A DNA stretch of 64,000 nt from Corbicula japonica (GCA_038501625.1 JAZAYU010000169.1:806001-870000), one strand, 5' to 3'. Shown: positions 35,259 to 48,700, counted from the first letter of the stretch. The notes: generated by a model from the letters alone, not told the origin. Numbers and translations: made by a program.

Positions 35259-35454
35259 TGCCTGTTATGAACGCTACTACAAATGATAAAGACGGTTAAT
35301 CAATTGTCTTATTACAAATAACATAATCTTTGTAACATGTTGTTACATGTAGACCACTAGTGTATGCACTTCATTATTGAAATATTTCAACAATAGTATT
35401 AGACTTTCAACCATTTTTAAATAATTAAACTATTCTAGATGTGCGTTCTTTAAC

Positions 35455-35930
35455 ATATTTTTTTCCTTTTTGTTAAATAAAGTATTCTTTAGAATTTAGA
35501 TGAGATTTACGCACTATAACATATGTATGCTTTTTTAAATTAAAATATTCTTTTATATTGAGATGAGATTTACGCAGTATAACATATGTATCCTTTTTTA
35601 ATTAAAGTATTCTTTGATATTAAGATGAAATTTACGTTTTATAACAAATGTATCCTAAGGCTTTTTAATTAATTTAAAAGTAATATTTGATATTGAGATG
35701 AGATTTACGTTCTTTAACACATGTATCCGTTTTTTAATTAAAGTAATATTTGATATTGAGATGAGATTTACGTTCTGTAACATATGTATCATTTTTTAAT
35801 AAAAGTAATCTTTGATATTGAGATGAGATTTAAATTCTATAACATATGTATCATTTTTTAATTAAAGTTATATTTGATATTGAGATGAGATTTACGTTCT
35901 ATAACATATGTATCGTTTTTTGGTATTCTT
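35455..35930. repeat. 62-65-bp tandem repeat, about 7-8 units
   Basis: GAGATGAGATTTACG...ATAACATATGTATC recurs from 35497 to 35915, with an insertion in the 35640-35690 unit. Confidence 0.85.
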
Positions 35931-36100
35931 ACTTAACCTTAAAGTACGACTTCTGTATCAAATGATGTTATCATAAACCATTTGGTTGAAACGTCGATAT
36001 TTAACCATTAGAAATCAGTACGTTTGTGGTATGGGGAAGTATAATTGTTTGCAGGGAAAACATACCAGGAAAATGCAATTTCAAAAACATATCTTCTTTA

Positions 36101-36420
36101 GTGGGGGGGGGGGGGGGGCGTACTAGTTCCGGAACAGATGATGTATATTTTTGGCAACGTATATGCGATACCGCGTTTAAAATAGGGTCTGTTCAGTAAG
36201 AGATCATTAATTTTCTTATATGTACAAGAAAGTTAACACCCGATTTCAACTTTGTGAATATGAAAATAAATGAAAGCCATTTCATGCCTATATCTCGTTT
36301 GGTAGAGGCGTACTAGTTCCGGAACAGCGAATGAATATTTTTTGCACCGTATTCGCGTTTCTAAAAGGGTCTGTTCGGTTAGAGATCAGTAATTTTCTTA
36401 CGCCGATTTCTTGTTCGTTT
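36101..36420. repeat. Poly-G tract and 190-bp-spaced duplication
   Basis: A run of about 17 G at 36102-36118 is followed by GCGTACTAGTTCCGGAACAG. The same phrase and its next 100 bp (GGGTCTGTTC, GAGATCA, AATTTTCTTA) return at 36308-36410, about 15% diverged. Confidence 0.8.
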
Positions 36421-38060
36421 TGCATAGATGAAATGTAGAACTTCACACCGATATATAGTTGTATAGAAATTAAGATGATAGAAATCATGTTGAATGTACA
36501 TTTAGTATTGGGAATAAACATTGAGGTCTATGCCATTGGGTAATTGATTTACCTTGGTTCAATCTTATATAATTATTCTTCTGTGTTTTTCCCCAAAGAT
36601 TTGTAAGAGCCTCTTTTTTCTTTTGTCACTTTGTTATATTAAGGTTTACAAATCAAGCCATCTGTCATTATTGTCTTAAAATGTTAGATTTATGAAATGC
36701 TTTTTCAATTAAATCACCAGCTTACGTTTGAATAACAAACTAATCTGTAGATTAGACATTTAAATGCACGTACGTTATGACGTCTTATTTTTAATTGAGC
36801 GTTTTTTCTCTGAACATTGATATTTCACCGTCATGGTTTACTTTTTGGAATAAAAAACATGCCTACGTTTGAGAATTGTGCAGCGATTGGGAAATTTCTA
36901 AACAATTATTGCCGGAAAAAAACACACCAAGAATGTATGATTGCATGTACATATACCTGTACCTTCAGGCCTCATATAACATGATAATTATAGATTTTTA
37001 TGTTCAAATAGAAATGTTTTTATTAATGTTTTACTTTTCATAGAAAAAAATTATATATTGAAATATAACTTACAAGTTTGTTTGTGTAAATAAATTACTA
37101 TTTCAGAAAAACTTACAAAGGCCCAACTTTAACCTACAGAGAAAAAATTGCATAGAATGTCGATTTTAGCAATTGTTGACCGGATAAAAACGTAGCTCGT
37201 TGAAGACTAAGCTCAGTATAAAGCTGAATTCTAATATTTACTCGTTCGAGTTAAGTTCTCGGTACGCTATATATCTTGATATTTTTTTTAAAAATAATGT
37301 ATTACTTTAAGATTCCATCCATCTAGAGGATATGAGGAAAACAAGTAAAATATGCATATCAGGAATCGCCACACTCACAAATTACACCCTTCCCACGCAG
37401 TTAAAATGAAGAGAGCTTCTTTTTGTAGGGTCAGTGATTCACAGCAATCCTCATATAAAAACGTTTGTAGTATGCTTTATCCATTCAATGACAAAAAATC
37501 TAAATCCTCACAAGGTTCATTTAGCATTTTCATAAGAAAAACTCCTCCTTTAATAGCAATTTTAAAGTGATTTGGCAAACTTCAGCTGTGAATATTGTTT
37601 TTTTAATTTAATACTAAATTAATTGAATATAGTAATCTAATACACCCTAGGCTAGGCTAAAAATTGCGTTTTGAAGTCGCGAATATTTTGTCGTTTTCAT
37701 TAATTATTGTCCTCTTGTATTCGTAATTGATATGAACACGATGATTATTGTTCAGTTCCCACGGGGCAATAATCAATTATATAAATGAAAGAGATAAGTC
37801 TTAGAGCATTTTTATTGCCAGATTATAGATTTATTATTAATTTTGTTTTCAACAATTACTAAACATTTAAAATATCATGCCGCATTTAATAGCAAGTGAG
37901 AAACATAAAGTTATGCTTAATACAACAAAATAATTTATCGGTTCAAACATGAATAAGCAACAACCATGACGACATTTATATTTGCAAAACATAACGTTTT
38001 TGAGCGACCAAATTTCCATATACGTAGAATGGACTAATCTAAGGCTAAGTTTTAAGTGGC
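36420..38060. other. Intergenic with one Naiad-end fragment
   Basis: Only 37340-37400 is recognised (AAGTAAAATATGCATATCAG, TCGCCACACTCACAAATTAC), a short Naiad 3' end. The rest has no gene. Confidence 0.5.
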
Positions 38061-38069
38061 CGCTGAAAT

Positions 38070-38645
38070 ATGCAGAATAAAATTTATCTGAAAATTGCGC
38101 ATTGAAGGTTCCATGTCCACCGCAATATGCACACCATCGTTTGGGATGGTCAAAATTGTACTGTTTATTGGTGTAAATATTAAACTGCGATCAACCCGGG
38201 GCTAGGCGGCGTAGGCAGAATATGCATTTCCATCACTGTTCATGAACAGGTTCAATCAAACCGAGCCTGCAATATGTTCATATTTTCGTGTTCGATGGCT
38301 TTCAAAGTCCTCTTTTCATCTATTGAATTATATGTTTTGCCAAGTGAACATTTAACAAAAAATTCTACCCGTTGCAAAGATATTCATATACTAATAGATG
38401 AAAAGGGAACTTTGAAATCCCTCGAACACGACAAATATAAAAAAATATCGCAGGCTCGGATTGATTAAGAATGTTCATGGGCAGTAATGGAAATGGAATA
38501 TTTGCCCACGGCACCGCCTAGCCACGGGTTGAGCGCAACTCAATATTTTCACCAATAAACGTTACAATTTTGTCCATCCCAAACGCTGATGTGCATATGG
38601 CGGTGGACATGGAACCTTCAATACGGTATTTTCAGATTAATACCA
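38070..38645. mobile_element. Foldback element, family B (complete inverted repeat)
   Basis: The left arm begins CTGAAAATTGCGCATTGAAG and GTTCCATGTCCACCGC (38088-38122). The right arm ends GCGGTGGACATGGAACC...TTTTCAGATT (38600-38640). Inside, CGGGGCTAGGCGGCG mirrors CACCGCCTAGCCACGGG, and TCAAAGTCCTCTTTTCATCT mirrors AGATGAAAAGGGAACTTTGA, leaving a loop of about 60 bp (38325-38385). Arms are about 240 bp. It is a non-autonomous foldback or MITE. Confidence 0.8.
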
Positions 38646-38649
38646 ATCC

Positions 38650-39850
38650 ATGTTCAGCGGCGTATAGTCCTTATTATAAATGCACTATTGAGGTAAATAT
38701 GTGTGGTTTAATACATCTGCTCTTAAATTAAAGTGCTGGTTTATCAAACAACTTTATATTAATACGAAGAAGTATAATCGTTGTACATGTAGGCACTCGT
38801 ATAAACGTAACAATATTTAAAAAACTTTAAGATAACGGTCAATGCTAGAATGAATTAAAGTCATTAATGAAAAATCCGAAAAACCTTTAAGACCTATTTT
38901 AGAATTTAATTTACCTTATCAAAGCGACGATATTAATTATGCTTATAAGAACGTCTCAGAATAAACTGCTCAGTGGTAAGATCCTACGCGTATGCAATAA
39001 AACGTGTGCTAGAACCAAACAGCTTAATTCTAAAATATTGTAGAAAAGTGTAACCGAGATGGTGTGTAAATCGACTAATATAATATGCCAAACCCCTAAA
39101 ACTGAGGAGAGTTATATGTTCACAAATAGGTTGTCCTCGAAATAAAATGAAAACACAAAAAAATCATCACGCAAACTCGGCGAAGTGATCACGACGAATG
39201 AACCAAAACCCCCAAAATCCACTGCACTACTTTAATAGAGAACTTTATGTTTCTTGCAATTTTGATGAGGCAATAAGACGTGCAATGCACAAGAACCAGT
39301 AACTGTATTAAAACTGTTTGTTTTTATTTATAAAGAGCAGAAGAAGATCCAGTTTTAACTTCAACATGTTACTAAAAGTGATATATGCATATCAGAAATC
39401 ACAACACTCACAAAACACAGCCTCCCCACGCAGTGAAAAAGAAGAACGTAAAGACAGCACGTTTTATATTATGCAAATGTGACAAACCAACACTTTTCTT
39501 AATTTGAATTGGTTAATGTTGCTCTATTGAACGTCGCTTGTATCGCTTAATAAATAGATTAGAAAACTAGTTATCATTGGCCAATATTCAACATATTGGA
39601 GTCTAAGGACCAATCTTTTTTAAGATAACATTTAATGTAAGCCCAATTATTTTCACCAAAGATAAGCGATAATTACAACAGAAAGCAGATTTTGATGTGT
39701 CGGCTGAAAATAAAGTTCATTGTTTCGCACAGTATGTTATGTCAGCAATTATTAACGGTTAAAACATGACAGTCGTAACTGTGTAGGTGACCCCAAGTGT
39801 AATGACATCGGGGCATAATGTTTACGGTTGTTTTTTGTTTTTGCTGTAAT
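38650..39850. other. Intergenic with one Naiad-end fragment
   Basis: 39370-39460 matches the Naiad 3' end in minus orientation (GATATATGCATATCAGAAAT, CACAGCCTCCCCACGCAG). No gene is seen elsewhere. Confidence 0.5.
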
Positions 39851-40150
39851 ATAAAATGATAGTGTCTCTAGCTGGAAGCGAACCCGCACCGTCACGGCGA
39901 CAGCGCCTAGCCCTGCAATTCCTGCGACGCAACCAACTGAGCTAGCCGCGACAACCCCCAAAAAAGGTTGATCGGATAGCCCTGATATACGTAACCATCA
40001 CTGCATGACATCGGTAACGGGTTATTTTACTGATAACAGTACTGACTAAATGTACGGGGAGACTTTTTACGGCCGCCACACTGCACAAATAGCGCTACTG
40101 TGAATTTCAAATGATAGTGTCTCTAGCTGGAAACGAACCCGCACAGTCAC
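39850..40150 (-). repeat. tRNA-derived SINE D
   Basis: On minus there is GTCGCGGCTAGCTCAGTTGG (A box) and GGTGCGGGTTCGCTTCCAGC (B box). The body includes AAAAAGTCTCCCCGTACATT and a repeat of the B-box part at 40105-40150. Related copies are at 50215-50330, 55710-55800 and 62270-62790. Confidence 0.7.
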
Positions 40151-41264
40151 GTCTCAAACAAACCAATACATTCAAAGTACAACGCAAGTATTCTGCTATC
40201 CACAATTTAGGTATCCTAATTATTGTTTCAAAGGAAAATTCCTTATGAAAACAATAACATGCATATTTTAGAGAATTGCCATATTTAGTATTGCACACTG
40301 TATGGATGTTATATGGATCCAGTGTGGAAAGCAGTAGCAGTGGTTCTGTACCCAGTAAACATATAAAACATTAATTTTGTTAACTATGACTGAAAATTTA
40401 ATTATCAATGAATGTTCAGGGCTTGGGGGACAGCCAAAAACGTAAAGATGTCTTCAATTACCAACGAACAAAAACAGTTCAATTTTTATTTCCTTGAAGA
40501 CACTTATTTTAAAGACAATGAAATCAAATATATAAAAAGTCAATGGGGCTTTGAATGCTTTTTTTTAGCAATCACAATCGTCAGTCTATGGGAGTGGCAA
40601 TATTTGTCAACATCAACTTTGATTTTAAACTTAAGAGCGTGGAAAAAGACATTAATGGTAAGCTTTTAATTTTACATTGCAGTATTTATAACAAAGACTA
40701 TTCATTATTTTGCCTATATGAACCAAATCAAGATCAAGAGCAAAATGGATATCTTTTATATCCCAAATCAGGTCAGATTTTAACAACACAAAATAATATC
40801 CTTAAAGAAGCTGCTGAACACTATATATCACTTAACTCACTCAAATGTAGAAGATGTTATAATGTCTGCTTTATTACTTAATATGCAAGTTAAGACACTT
40901 TTAGAACATACTTAATTCTCTTTGGAGGGAAAATTGCCACGCAGAAATGCTGGTTAGTTTAAAAAGATGTCCAATGACTCTTCTCCTGGAAATAGTGGTT
41001 TCTCTCCAGCATTCTACAAAGTATTTTGGGTTGATCTAGGGCACTTCCTTACACGTTCAATAAATTATGCTTTCGAACCAGGAAATTTATCTTTAACCGA
41101 CTAACAAGGTGTCATTACCTGTATTCCAAAAGGTGATAAAGATAAACTATATTTAAAAAACTGGCATCCCATATCTCTATTGAATGTTTCTTATTAAATC
41201 GCCCCAGCCAGTATTGCAAATAGAATTAAAACCGTTTTATCACATATAGTAAGTGAAGATCAAA

Positions 41265-41790
41265 AAAGGTGAAATATGCATATCAGGAATCGACACATTC
41301 AGAAAAACAGCCTCCCCACACCGACAAGAAGAAGAAAGAGAGCATGGTTAATAAAATGATCAGTTTCAAAAAAGACACCACTAACAACAAACAAAAATGG
41401 GATGGGTTACCGCCTTGGAACGGTCAGTGGCAAATCAAATTGCTACTGGGGGTTTATACCAGGTTCTAGGGTGCACCAACCTCACACTTGCCCCAACAGG
41501 TTCTCCTATCACAAAACAAGTATAAGTTGTCTTGGTTGAACAACTCCAACCCACTTATCGGCTCAACAATTTTGCATGCAAAAGCACACAAACATATACA
41601 ACATAAGAAGCTAATAGCATTGCAAAGCCAAAGGGCGGATACTCAATGATCTTACCGAGACAAGAGCTCCTGGAGTAGAATCAGCAAGAACACGATGACA
41701 GGGATAAAAGAAACAAATCGAGCTTCTAGGTTCTTTTAAGAAAAGATTTCCCCATAAACCTTCATAAACTCTTAAACCCCTGCCACCATT
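41265..41790 (-). repeat. Naiad 3'-terminal region (source of the dispersed ~500-bp repeat)
   Basis: This stretch follows the RT thumb without a break on minus. It carries GGTTTATGGGGAAATC, AAGAACCTAGAAGCTCGATT, GTCATCGTGTTCTTGCTGAT, AACCTGG.ATAAACCCCCAG, GGGGAGGCTG and the end CCTGATATGCATATTTCAC. The same text recurs in at least ten other places in the window, always keeping this end. Confidence 0.75.
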
Positions 41791-42281
41791 GTAAAACCAA
41801 AGAGGTAAGCATAATGATCAACTGTAGAAGGGTTAATCACAAGGTCTGCAGAGCGCTGTAAAATATCATGTTGGTAACCTTTCTTTTTAAATTTACAGAT
41901 GGTTTTTACGAATAACCGGGAGAAATCAACATTGCCTTTTATCTTCTTGAGTTTATAAATTTAATCTCCATAAAAAACTGGCTGTGCAATACCTTGTTGC
42001 AATAGTGCTTTTAAACTGCACCTGTATTTATGAATATGATCTGGGTATCGGCGATAAAGCTTGAAAAAGGTTTTCCTTAATTTGTAATACCGATAACCTT
42101 GTTCTAAAAGTTTTTCTGTAATGCAAAGATTACGTTCATTTAAATCATTAACACCGTTAAAAGCTCTTGAAAAGCGAACAAGCTGTGAGATTTAAACCCC
42201 GTAAGATGTTGCACGGGGACCATTGCCGTCTAAAAACGGAAAATTTACTATATTAAAATTAAAATCATCTCTTTTATCATA

Positions 42282-42765
42282 TACGAGGGATGATCCAAAA
42301 TAACGTAGACTTTTGTCATGGCTTCTTAATTTTAAACACGTTCGCAATAAATTTTATACTAAATTGAATCAGAACACAAACGTAACAAACTGAGCTAAAA
42401 TATTCATATAAATTATTTAATCGATTTTAAAAGCGCGTCGCTTATTTGAATAACCATGGTAACACGCAGGCGACGCACGTCATTGCCAGTCCACTTTATA
42501 AAGCAAATACCTGTCAATTTAAACAAAACTATTAGCGGAAAAAGAGCCAAACTTCGCAACGTCAATGCGCGGTATACGAATGATGTCATGCCAAAATTTA
42601 ACGTCATTCGGACTTTGCATATTACACACAGTCAATATTTAAGAGAGCCAATGCCAACGTCGAAAACGTTAAAAATGTCGTCTTCAGATCGCCCGGAAAT
42701 ACGCGCTGTTATAAAATCCTCTCGTGATTTTTTTGAAAATCACCTCCTGAAAAGCTAAAACAACT
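42282..42765 (+). mobile_element. mariner-like 5' end inserted in the Naiad RT
   Basis: TATACGAGGGATGATCCAAA resembles a mariner terminal repeat. An open frame from 42456 ends KMSSSDRPEIRAVIKSS, reminiscent of mariner transposase starts, and then loses similarity. It lies exactly where the Naiad RT catalytic block (between NDFSTLYT and KRDDFNFN) should be. The 3' end was not found. Confidence 0.5.
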
Positions 42766-45700
42766 TAGTAGACACAAATGAAAACTTCCGTAAGCCGAGC
42801 TCTATTTTTTTAGTGGTACCAGTGTTATTTTTACGGTCAGGAGAGCCATTTAATCGGCCTGGGGTAAGCAAAAAAGACTGGTTAGCTTGTCTTTTATTAA
42901 ATTATGAGGAGGCGAAGTGTATAAAGTTGAAAAATCATTAGTAACCAAACACAACGCCCGAAAATTATTTTATTTAAGCTTTTTCAAAACGTTTTTTGAA
43001 TTTTTAATCGACCAAACTAAAATTTTGCCAGAAGTTTCAAAAACCTTATCACAATACCTTATTACATGTTCTTTTATAGCTGTAAGTCAAGATGTTTAGA
43101 GCACGGATAAATAAGTAGTATTGCAAGAACTAGAGTTAGCAAAAAATCTTGCTTTGTACGGTGTTTTATGCATTTTAGGCAACCAATACATAGTAGGTAC
43201 TTTGTCTTGTTTCGGCTCAATACTGATTCTAAATTTTGAAATTTGTAGAGTGTTTGCAGTAACAATATCACTCTCAGATGAAGAAGTCAGTATATAAGCT
43301 TTAGTGCTGTTCAGTTCTTCAGTTTTGATATTGATATAGTGTATCCGTCACACTAAAATAATTACATTATTAGAAGCCTTATCAGCAGGTGTTAAAACAA
43401 ATCTGTTATGAAAGTCTTGAATTCCTTTTTTCAAATTACGAAAGTTAAAACGAGATCGAGGTGGTAATAAAGCAATGATTATTTCATTAAATGATATACG
43501 AGTGTCAATTATTTTGAATATGTGTTTTTTCCAGTTAGAAAGTGCATAAGGCTCAGCATGTTCTCTTTTGCACCATTTATTGCAATGCAAAATAAGTTTA
43601 CAGACTCAGCAATTTCTGCACGGCATGCATTAAAATCAATTTTGGATAATATCCTATATTTTTGTGACCTTTTGAAATTAAATAACGAATTCTAGAGTCT
43701 TTGATTACATTAAGATCACCGGTAAAAATATGACCGGCAGGCTTGTAGCAATATTTAGAAGTTAAACACTCTCAAGATTTTGGTGTCTTTTCAATGATCT
43801 GTAAATCCGAGGTAATTTTATTGTAATTAAAGATGTATTTCAAGTTGGTTTGTTGTATTTATAACAAACCATAGGCGATTCAGTATTCTTAAAATAAATA
43901 GGAACAGCCGATTGAACTGTTTTATCTTTAAATATACTGGGAAGGTCAATAAAATCCATTCCTTTATTTAAAAAGGAAATTTTAAGGAAATGTCTTTGAT
44001 GGTCAGATTCAAAGTCAATGTGTGGCCTGAGGACATGCCGAGTATAACACTGAATAAGACTTGCAACCTCGTCAAATGGATGAGTTATTATGATGATGTC
44101 GTCGGCTTCCCCATCCAGTTTATGCACACTTGATATAGAAAGAGAAGCCAACCTTGATAGCATAGCGTGTCTGCCAGATTGTTTTAAAATAATATGTAGG
44201 TCATGAAAAGAACAACGAAAACGTGATTTTCTTTTTATGTTTCCATTAGTTTTGCTTCCGTGCGACCTCGATTTTCTTTTCTTTCTTTCTTTTTCAAGCA
44301 ATTCAAAGACGTCATAATCATAATTTTTAGAAATGTTGCCTTCCTGATAAATATTACCATTTAAAACAAAGTGGGTAAGACTTTTGTAATTTTTTAATCC
44401 ATTTTTGTTCCGAAACGAGCCTGGTCCTGATTTTAAATGCTCTTGATGCAGCGCTGTCAAATGTAAGTTTTTCTACTGGTTGAACGGAAATATTTTGTAA
44501 ACGGTCTCCTGAATGTTTAAAATGGTGGTATAAAAATGTTTTAAATTTGCTGTTGTTTTGAATTTTAGAACAATGTTGAACAAAATGTGTTTTTCAAAGG
44601 GCGACCTGTTTGTCCCACATATTGAATTCCACAGTTATTAGAATTTCGAGTTAAAACGTAAACAACATTTTCAGTCTGTCAGTCTATATCATTATTAATG
44701 ATAACAGAGAAAGTTCTGCCGTTAACTGTGGATTTAATGATAGAATTACAGCATCTGCATCTCTTAGAATTGCACTTGAAAATAGAAGGATAACATCTGC
44801 GTCATCCGTCATTCAATTTAATTGGTGTAGAAATATTGTACTTTCGAAGAATAGGGGATTTTAAAGGTGATGTAATTTTTAAATTGTTTCTTAATAAATT
44901 TGTACAATGAATCCTCTGCAGACCTGTCATATTAATAGAGCTTGCCGAAGATAAATTTATACGTGATAAAAGAACTGATGGCTTCAGACTTTTAAATGAT
45001 TTTATTAGAAAGTGGATTTATATCAGGGCGCTTTATAGGAGATAATGCCCGACCTGTGTACGATATTATGTTCTACATGTGTTTTACACAGAACAACACA
45101 ATATTCCAAGTATGCTGTTATTGATAGATCTTGCTACTGCCTTCGACTCAGTCTCTTGGTCATTTATGCACAAAGTGCTAGATTTCTTTAATTTTGGAGA
45201 AGACATTAAGAAATGGATATACTTATTTAAAAAAAAAGAATCTTGTGTCATCATAAATGGACATTTATCTGATTGGTTCCCAATACAACGTGGTTGCCGT
45301 CAAGGAGACCCCTTGTCCCCTTATATTTTTACTCTTTGCGCAGATATTCTTGCATTACTAATTAAGATGAATAAGAACATTTCAAATTAAGAGTTAATGA
45401 TACAGAATTTGTAATATCGCAGTATGCAGACGACACAACATTACTCTATTGATATGTGTTTTTTGTACGAATTCATAAGAGAAATTATTTAAGCAGGAAA
45501 GTTACTGAAACATACTTTAATTCAATAAGTCAAAAATACGATGTACGAAGTCCCAGAACTTTGAAATCGCCAAGGAGGGACTATGTCCGTTTTTCATGCA
45601 GTAACGTTGAAATATCGTATACAAAATGAATGTATCTCGCACACTCGCGGAATGTTTATTGATAATGCCAACCTATAAATTACGTTACGGTTTTTTTTTT

Positions 45701-45787
45701 ATTTTATTTTTTTTTCTGAGCAAACAAACACAGCATGTTCAGCAATGTATAAATACAACTTGACATAGAATGTATTTAGTGTATCTG

Positions 45788-48700
45788 TTAACGCATACGT
45801 CTGATCATCATCCGGGATGATCTCAAAGAGGATGTTTTGCCGCCTGTGAAAGGATAGTAATTCATTGAATGGTCATTTATAGTCCCAGGTGACAGATACG
45901 GTCCATTTAAGTTATAACTATAGCACGCGTTATACCACCATCCTCCCTTATGTATATCTGCACAATTACCACTGAAAAAGTCAACGTCATTATCATAGGT
46001 CGAAAAGGAATGCCCTGAGTGATATACCAAACTGTCTGTTACTGGCACTGGCTGGTGGTTGGCATTGATTTCTAGAACAGAAAGAGATAAACAAATTAAA
46101 ACAGACCGCATACACTCCGACACATCTTTTTGTAAAGCCGAAAAATATTAGCGTTAAAAGAAAGGAGCAAGTTTAAGTTGGTAAGTGATTTATATAATTT
46201 CGTTGATATGAACCATCATGTAAATAACCGTTAACAGATTAATAATATAACGATTTAATACGGTCATTTTCATTTTAATATTTAAGTACATAACGTAAAA
46301 CAACTTGTGTATTTACTGTTTGAGACTGGTAAATTTTCCCCGCAACCCACACCTTCCCAACAATGCATTTATTTTTACAATATGTTATATGTTAAAACAG
46401 AAACGTATTTATTAAACCGTTTTAGTTAGAACTTAATATTTCTAGATGTAACCCGTACAATAGCTGTACTCATCTGTCAACTGTAGACGCATAAATATTC
46501 GTGTGTATGAATTTCGCGTTAATTTTTGTTAACGTTTTGTGGTGTTATAACATTATTGTTTTTAAGTTTCTTAAATGTATTTAAACTATTAAAATATAAT
46601 TATTATTTGTCAGGAATTGACAGACCCAGACAAATACAGTCTCCCCTGCCAAAACTTAGAGAAAAAAGAGCATTTCTTTATATGAAGATCTATTTAAAAA
46701 ATACACTACAAATAACGTAAAGGAGAAGCTTTGGGGTTTCCGCCTTGAAACGGCCAGTGGCAAGACAATTGGCCACTCGGGTTTAAACCAGGTTCTAAAT
46801 TGCACAAACAAATAACAAATTAGCAGTATTTCAAAAAACTTACCCAAAGTCCCAAAACCTTGATAAATACCCAATACATATTGAGGGCCATCTGATACTT
46901 TAAAGTTCGTATACACTTCATAACCTTTCCGCCAATTCACATCAGTAAGATCTATGCGAAGTTCTGTAAGCCTCTGTGTCATTTCATGGATTATATCAAG
47001 ACCTGGGTAAAAAAGAGTTTGTTGTCAATAAATTATAGCTATTGATTCCGAAAGTTTTATTTTGTTCTGAAAATTGATTACATGTATATATGCCTTATTT
47101 TCATATCGTTTTTTCAATGATTATAATGCATACTTTTTCCGAAAATATTGCAAGAAAAGTTTGAAAAGGTGGTTTATTAGAATGACTGTTGGTTGAACAA
47201 CGTTGCAGACACAGCCAATCTCACCATGTGCGATACTTCAAATTTCATAAAAATCAGCACTGCCCCTTGTGAGCTCTTACAAATGTATATACATGAAACA
47301 AAATGAATAAATAAACACACAAGCATTCTGACAATTTGCACCGCCAAACTCAGTGAAACCTTGTTGTCCTGAAACCTTATTCGTAATACAATTAATGATT
47401 TCGGTTACTCTGGAATAATGATCGTGAATACAATTTTATTTCATTATCGTTGTTTTTGCTGCTGTTGTTTTGTAATTATTGTAAATGAATTACTTTTTAT
47501 CGTCATAAAATGTCGCGGTTTGCTTAACAACGGCATTTTGTGGGTTCTTAAATCCGTGGTGTTTCACTTTTCACAATTCGTTTATATATAAATTTATGTA
47601 ACATTATATTTCTTTTCAAACATAAAGTATTTGGCTGAAGCTAGGGTTTTGCAAAATTTAACGCTTTGAAAGTTTCAATTTTGAGAGCCATATTTTGCTA
47701 TTCGTTCAATCAGTTGTCATTCAGCTGTTAACGTTTCGGTAAATTGTGCAACTCGACCATTTATTACCATTTTACAGCATAAGCGTACACAGCACCAGAA
47801 TCACGGACAGGGTGTGAGTTTGGGGTGATTAATTCCACAAACAAATATAAGTCTGTTTTATTGTATTTCATTGTATTTGTCAGTTCCGTTCGGTAATGTT
47901 TAAGGTTCTTTACACATTTCTTTTGTTAGATTAATCCATTTTACCGAGCTTTATTTCAAATATTGTATTGGACAAAGTATAATTGAGATGATGTTTGTTA
48001 ATTTTGCCTCTTATCTTTGTTTAATTGTCTACCATTTTTTTTTAATGATGAGCTGTTAAATTATAATGTTCGTTGATTTTTACAATTTCCAAAACATATC
48101 GTTATTATATTGTAGGAATATAATAATGTTTAACACCTAATTTTTGGGTAAATTAATATCAAAATATCCTTATTGCATAACAAAACTTTATTTTGCTTGT
48201 AAACAATTCCTTTTAATGTTTAAACGTTTTTTAATGTAATTCCAAACAATGATTTTAGTCCAAAAGACCAAACGTTAAGATCAATTTAAAGTGTGAAAAG
48301 GTGTAGCCAGTCCATGTGCAAGTCACTTTTATGTAGCCCAATAATCACGTCACTATCCCCGGTAACCGGCTCTACTGCTCCAATCCGGAGACTACGCTTG
48401 CTCGCTCCTCCACTCGTCTACATCTAGTTCGCGACCGGCCTTAATAATGATTGTCATTTTATCGCAAATTCCCACCACCACCGCCACAACATCTACGATT
48501 AGAGTACACTACAATTACACTTAAATCTTTGGATTTGCAATTGGTGACCTGGGAACAAGTCAGGACAGCTACATCAAGTGACGACGCCATGAAATTCCTA
48601 GATGATCTCACAGAAAGTGGACGTCTGTAGTCAAATGTGAATTTTCTGAATGAATAAGTAAATACCATGAAAAAAGTGAAATATGCATTATCAGAAATGG

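Larger units (their letters stand above)
41265..44930 (-). mobile_element. Naiad-type Penelope-like retroelement (permuted GIY-YIG), degraded
   Basis: Reading on minus: possible start at 44930 (MTGLQRIHCTNLLRNN), Cys cluster KCNSKRCRCCNSI, GIY-YIG-like VVYVL...QYVGQTGRPL, then HFKHSG and WIKKLQKSYP. Next come a basic linker and IDLPSIFKDKTVQSAVPIYF, NKWCKREHAEPYAL, VLTPADKASNNVII. The RT has LPKMHKTPYKARF and NDFSTLYT; after an interruption comes the thumb KRDDFNFNIVNFPF, ATSYGV.ISQL and LLEQGYRYYKLRKTF (to about 41810). The element's 3' region continues to GATATGCATATTTCAC at 41268. The nuclease lies N-terminal to RT, whereas classical Penelope elements have it C-terminal; the Naiad/Chlamys group is known for this permuted order with a CxC motif. 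Several TGA/TAA stops kill the frame, and the YADD block is missing. Confidence 0.8.
40410..45470 (+). pseudogene. L1/Tx1-like LINE remnant (endonuclease + RT), interrupted
   Basis: Endonuclease text (RQSMGVAIFVNINFDFKLKS, FCLYEPNQDQ) with a frame change near 40565. Linker ILTTQNNILKEAAEHY, then the RT start PGNSGFSPAFYKVFW, PKGDKDKLYLKNWHPISLLN with two stops. At about 41255 it breaks after LSHIVSEDQ and resumes at about 44990: SGFISGRFIGDNA, LIDLATAFDSVSW, GCRQGDPLSPYIF, YADDTTLLY. The 3.7 kb between is foreign. It ends about 330 bp from the FReD stop codon. Dead copy. Confidence 0.85.

Noticed and set aside
42456..42758. Independent 100-aa gene
   Set aside because: It begins just inside a mariner-like terminus and its end resembles a transposase start; it is better explained as element sequence.
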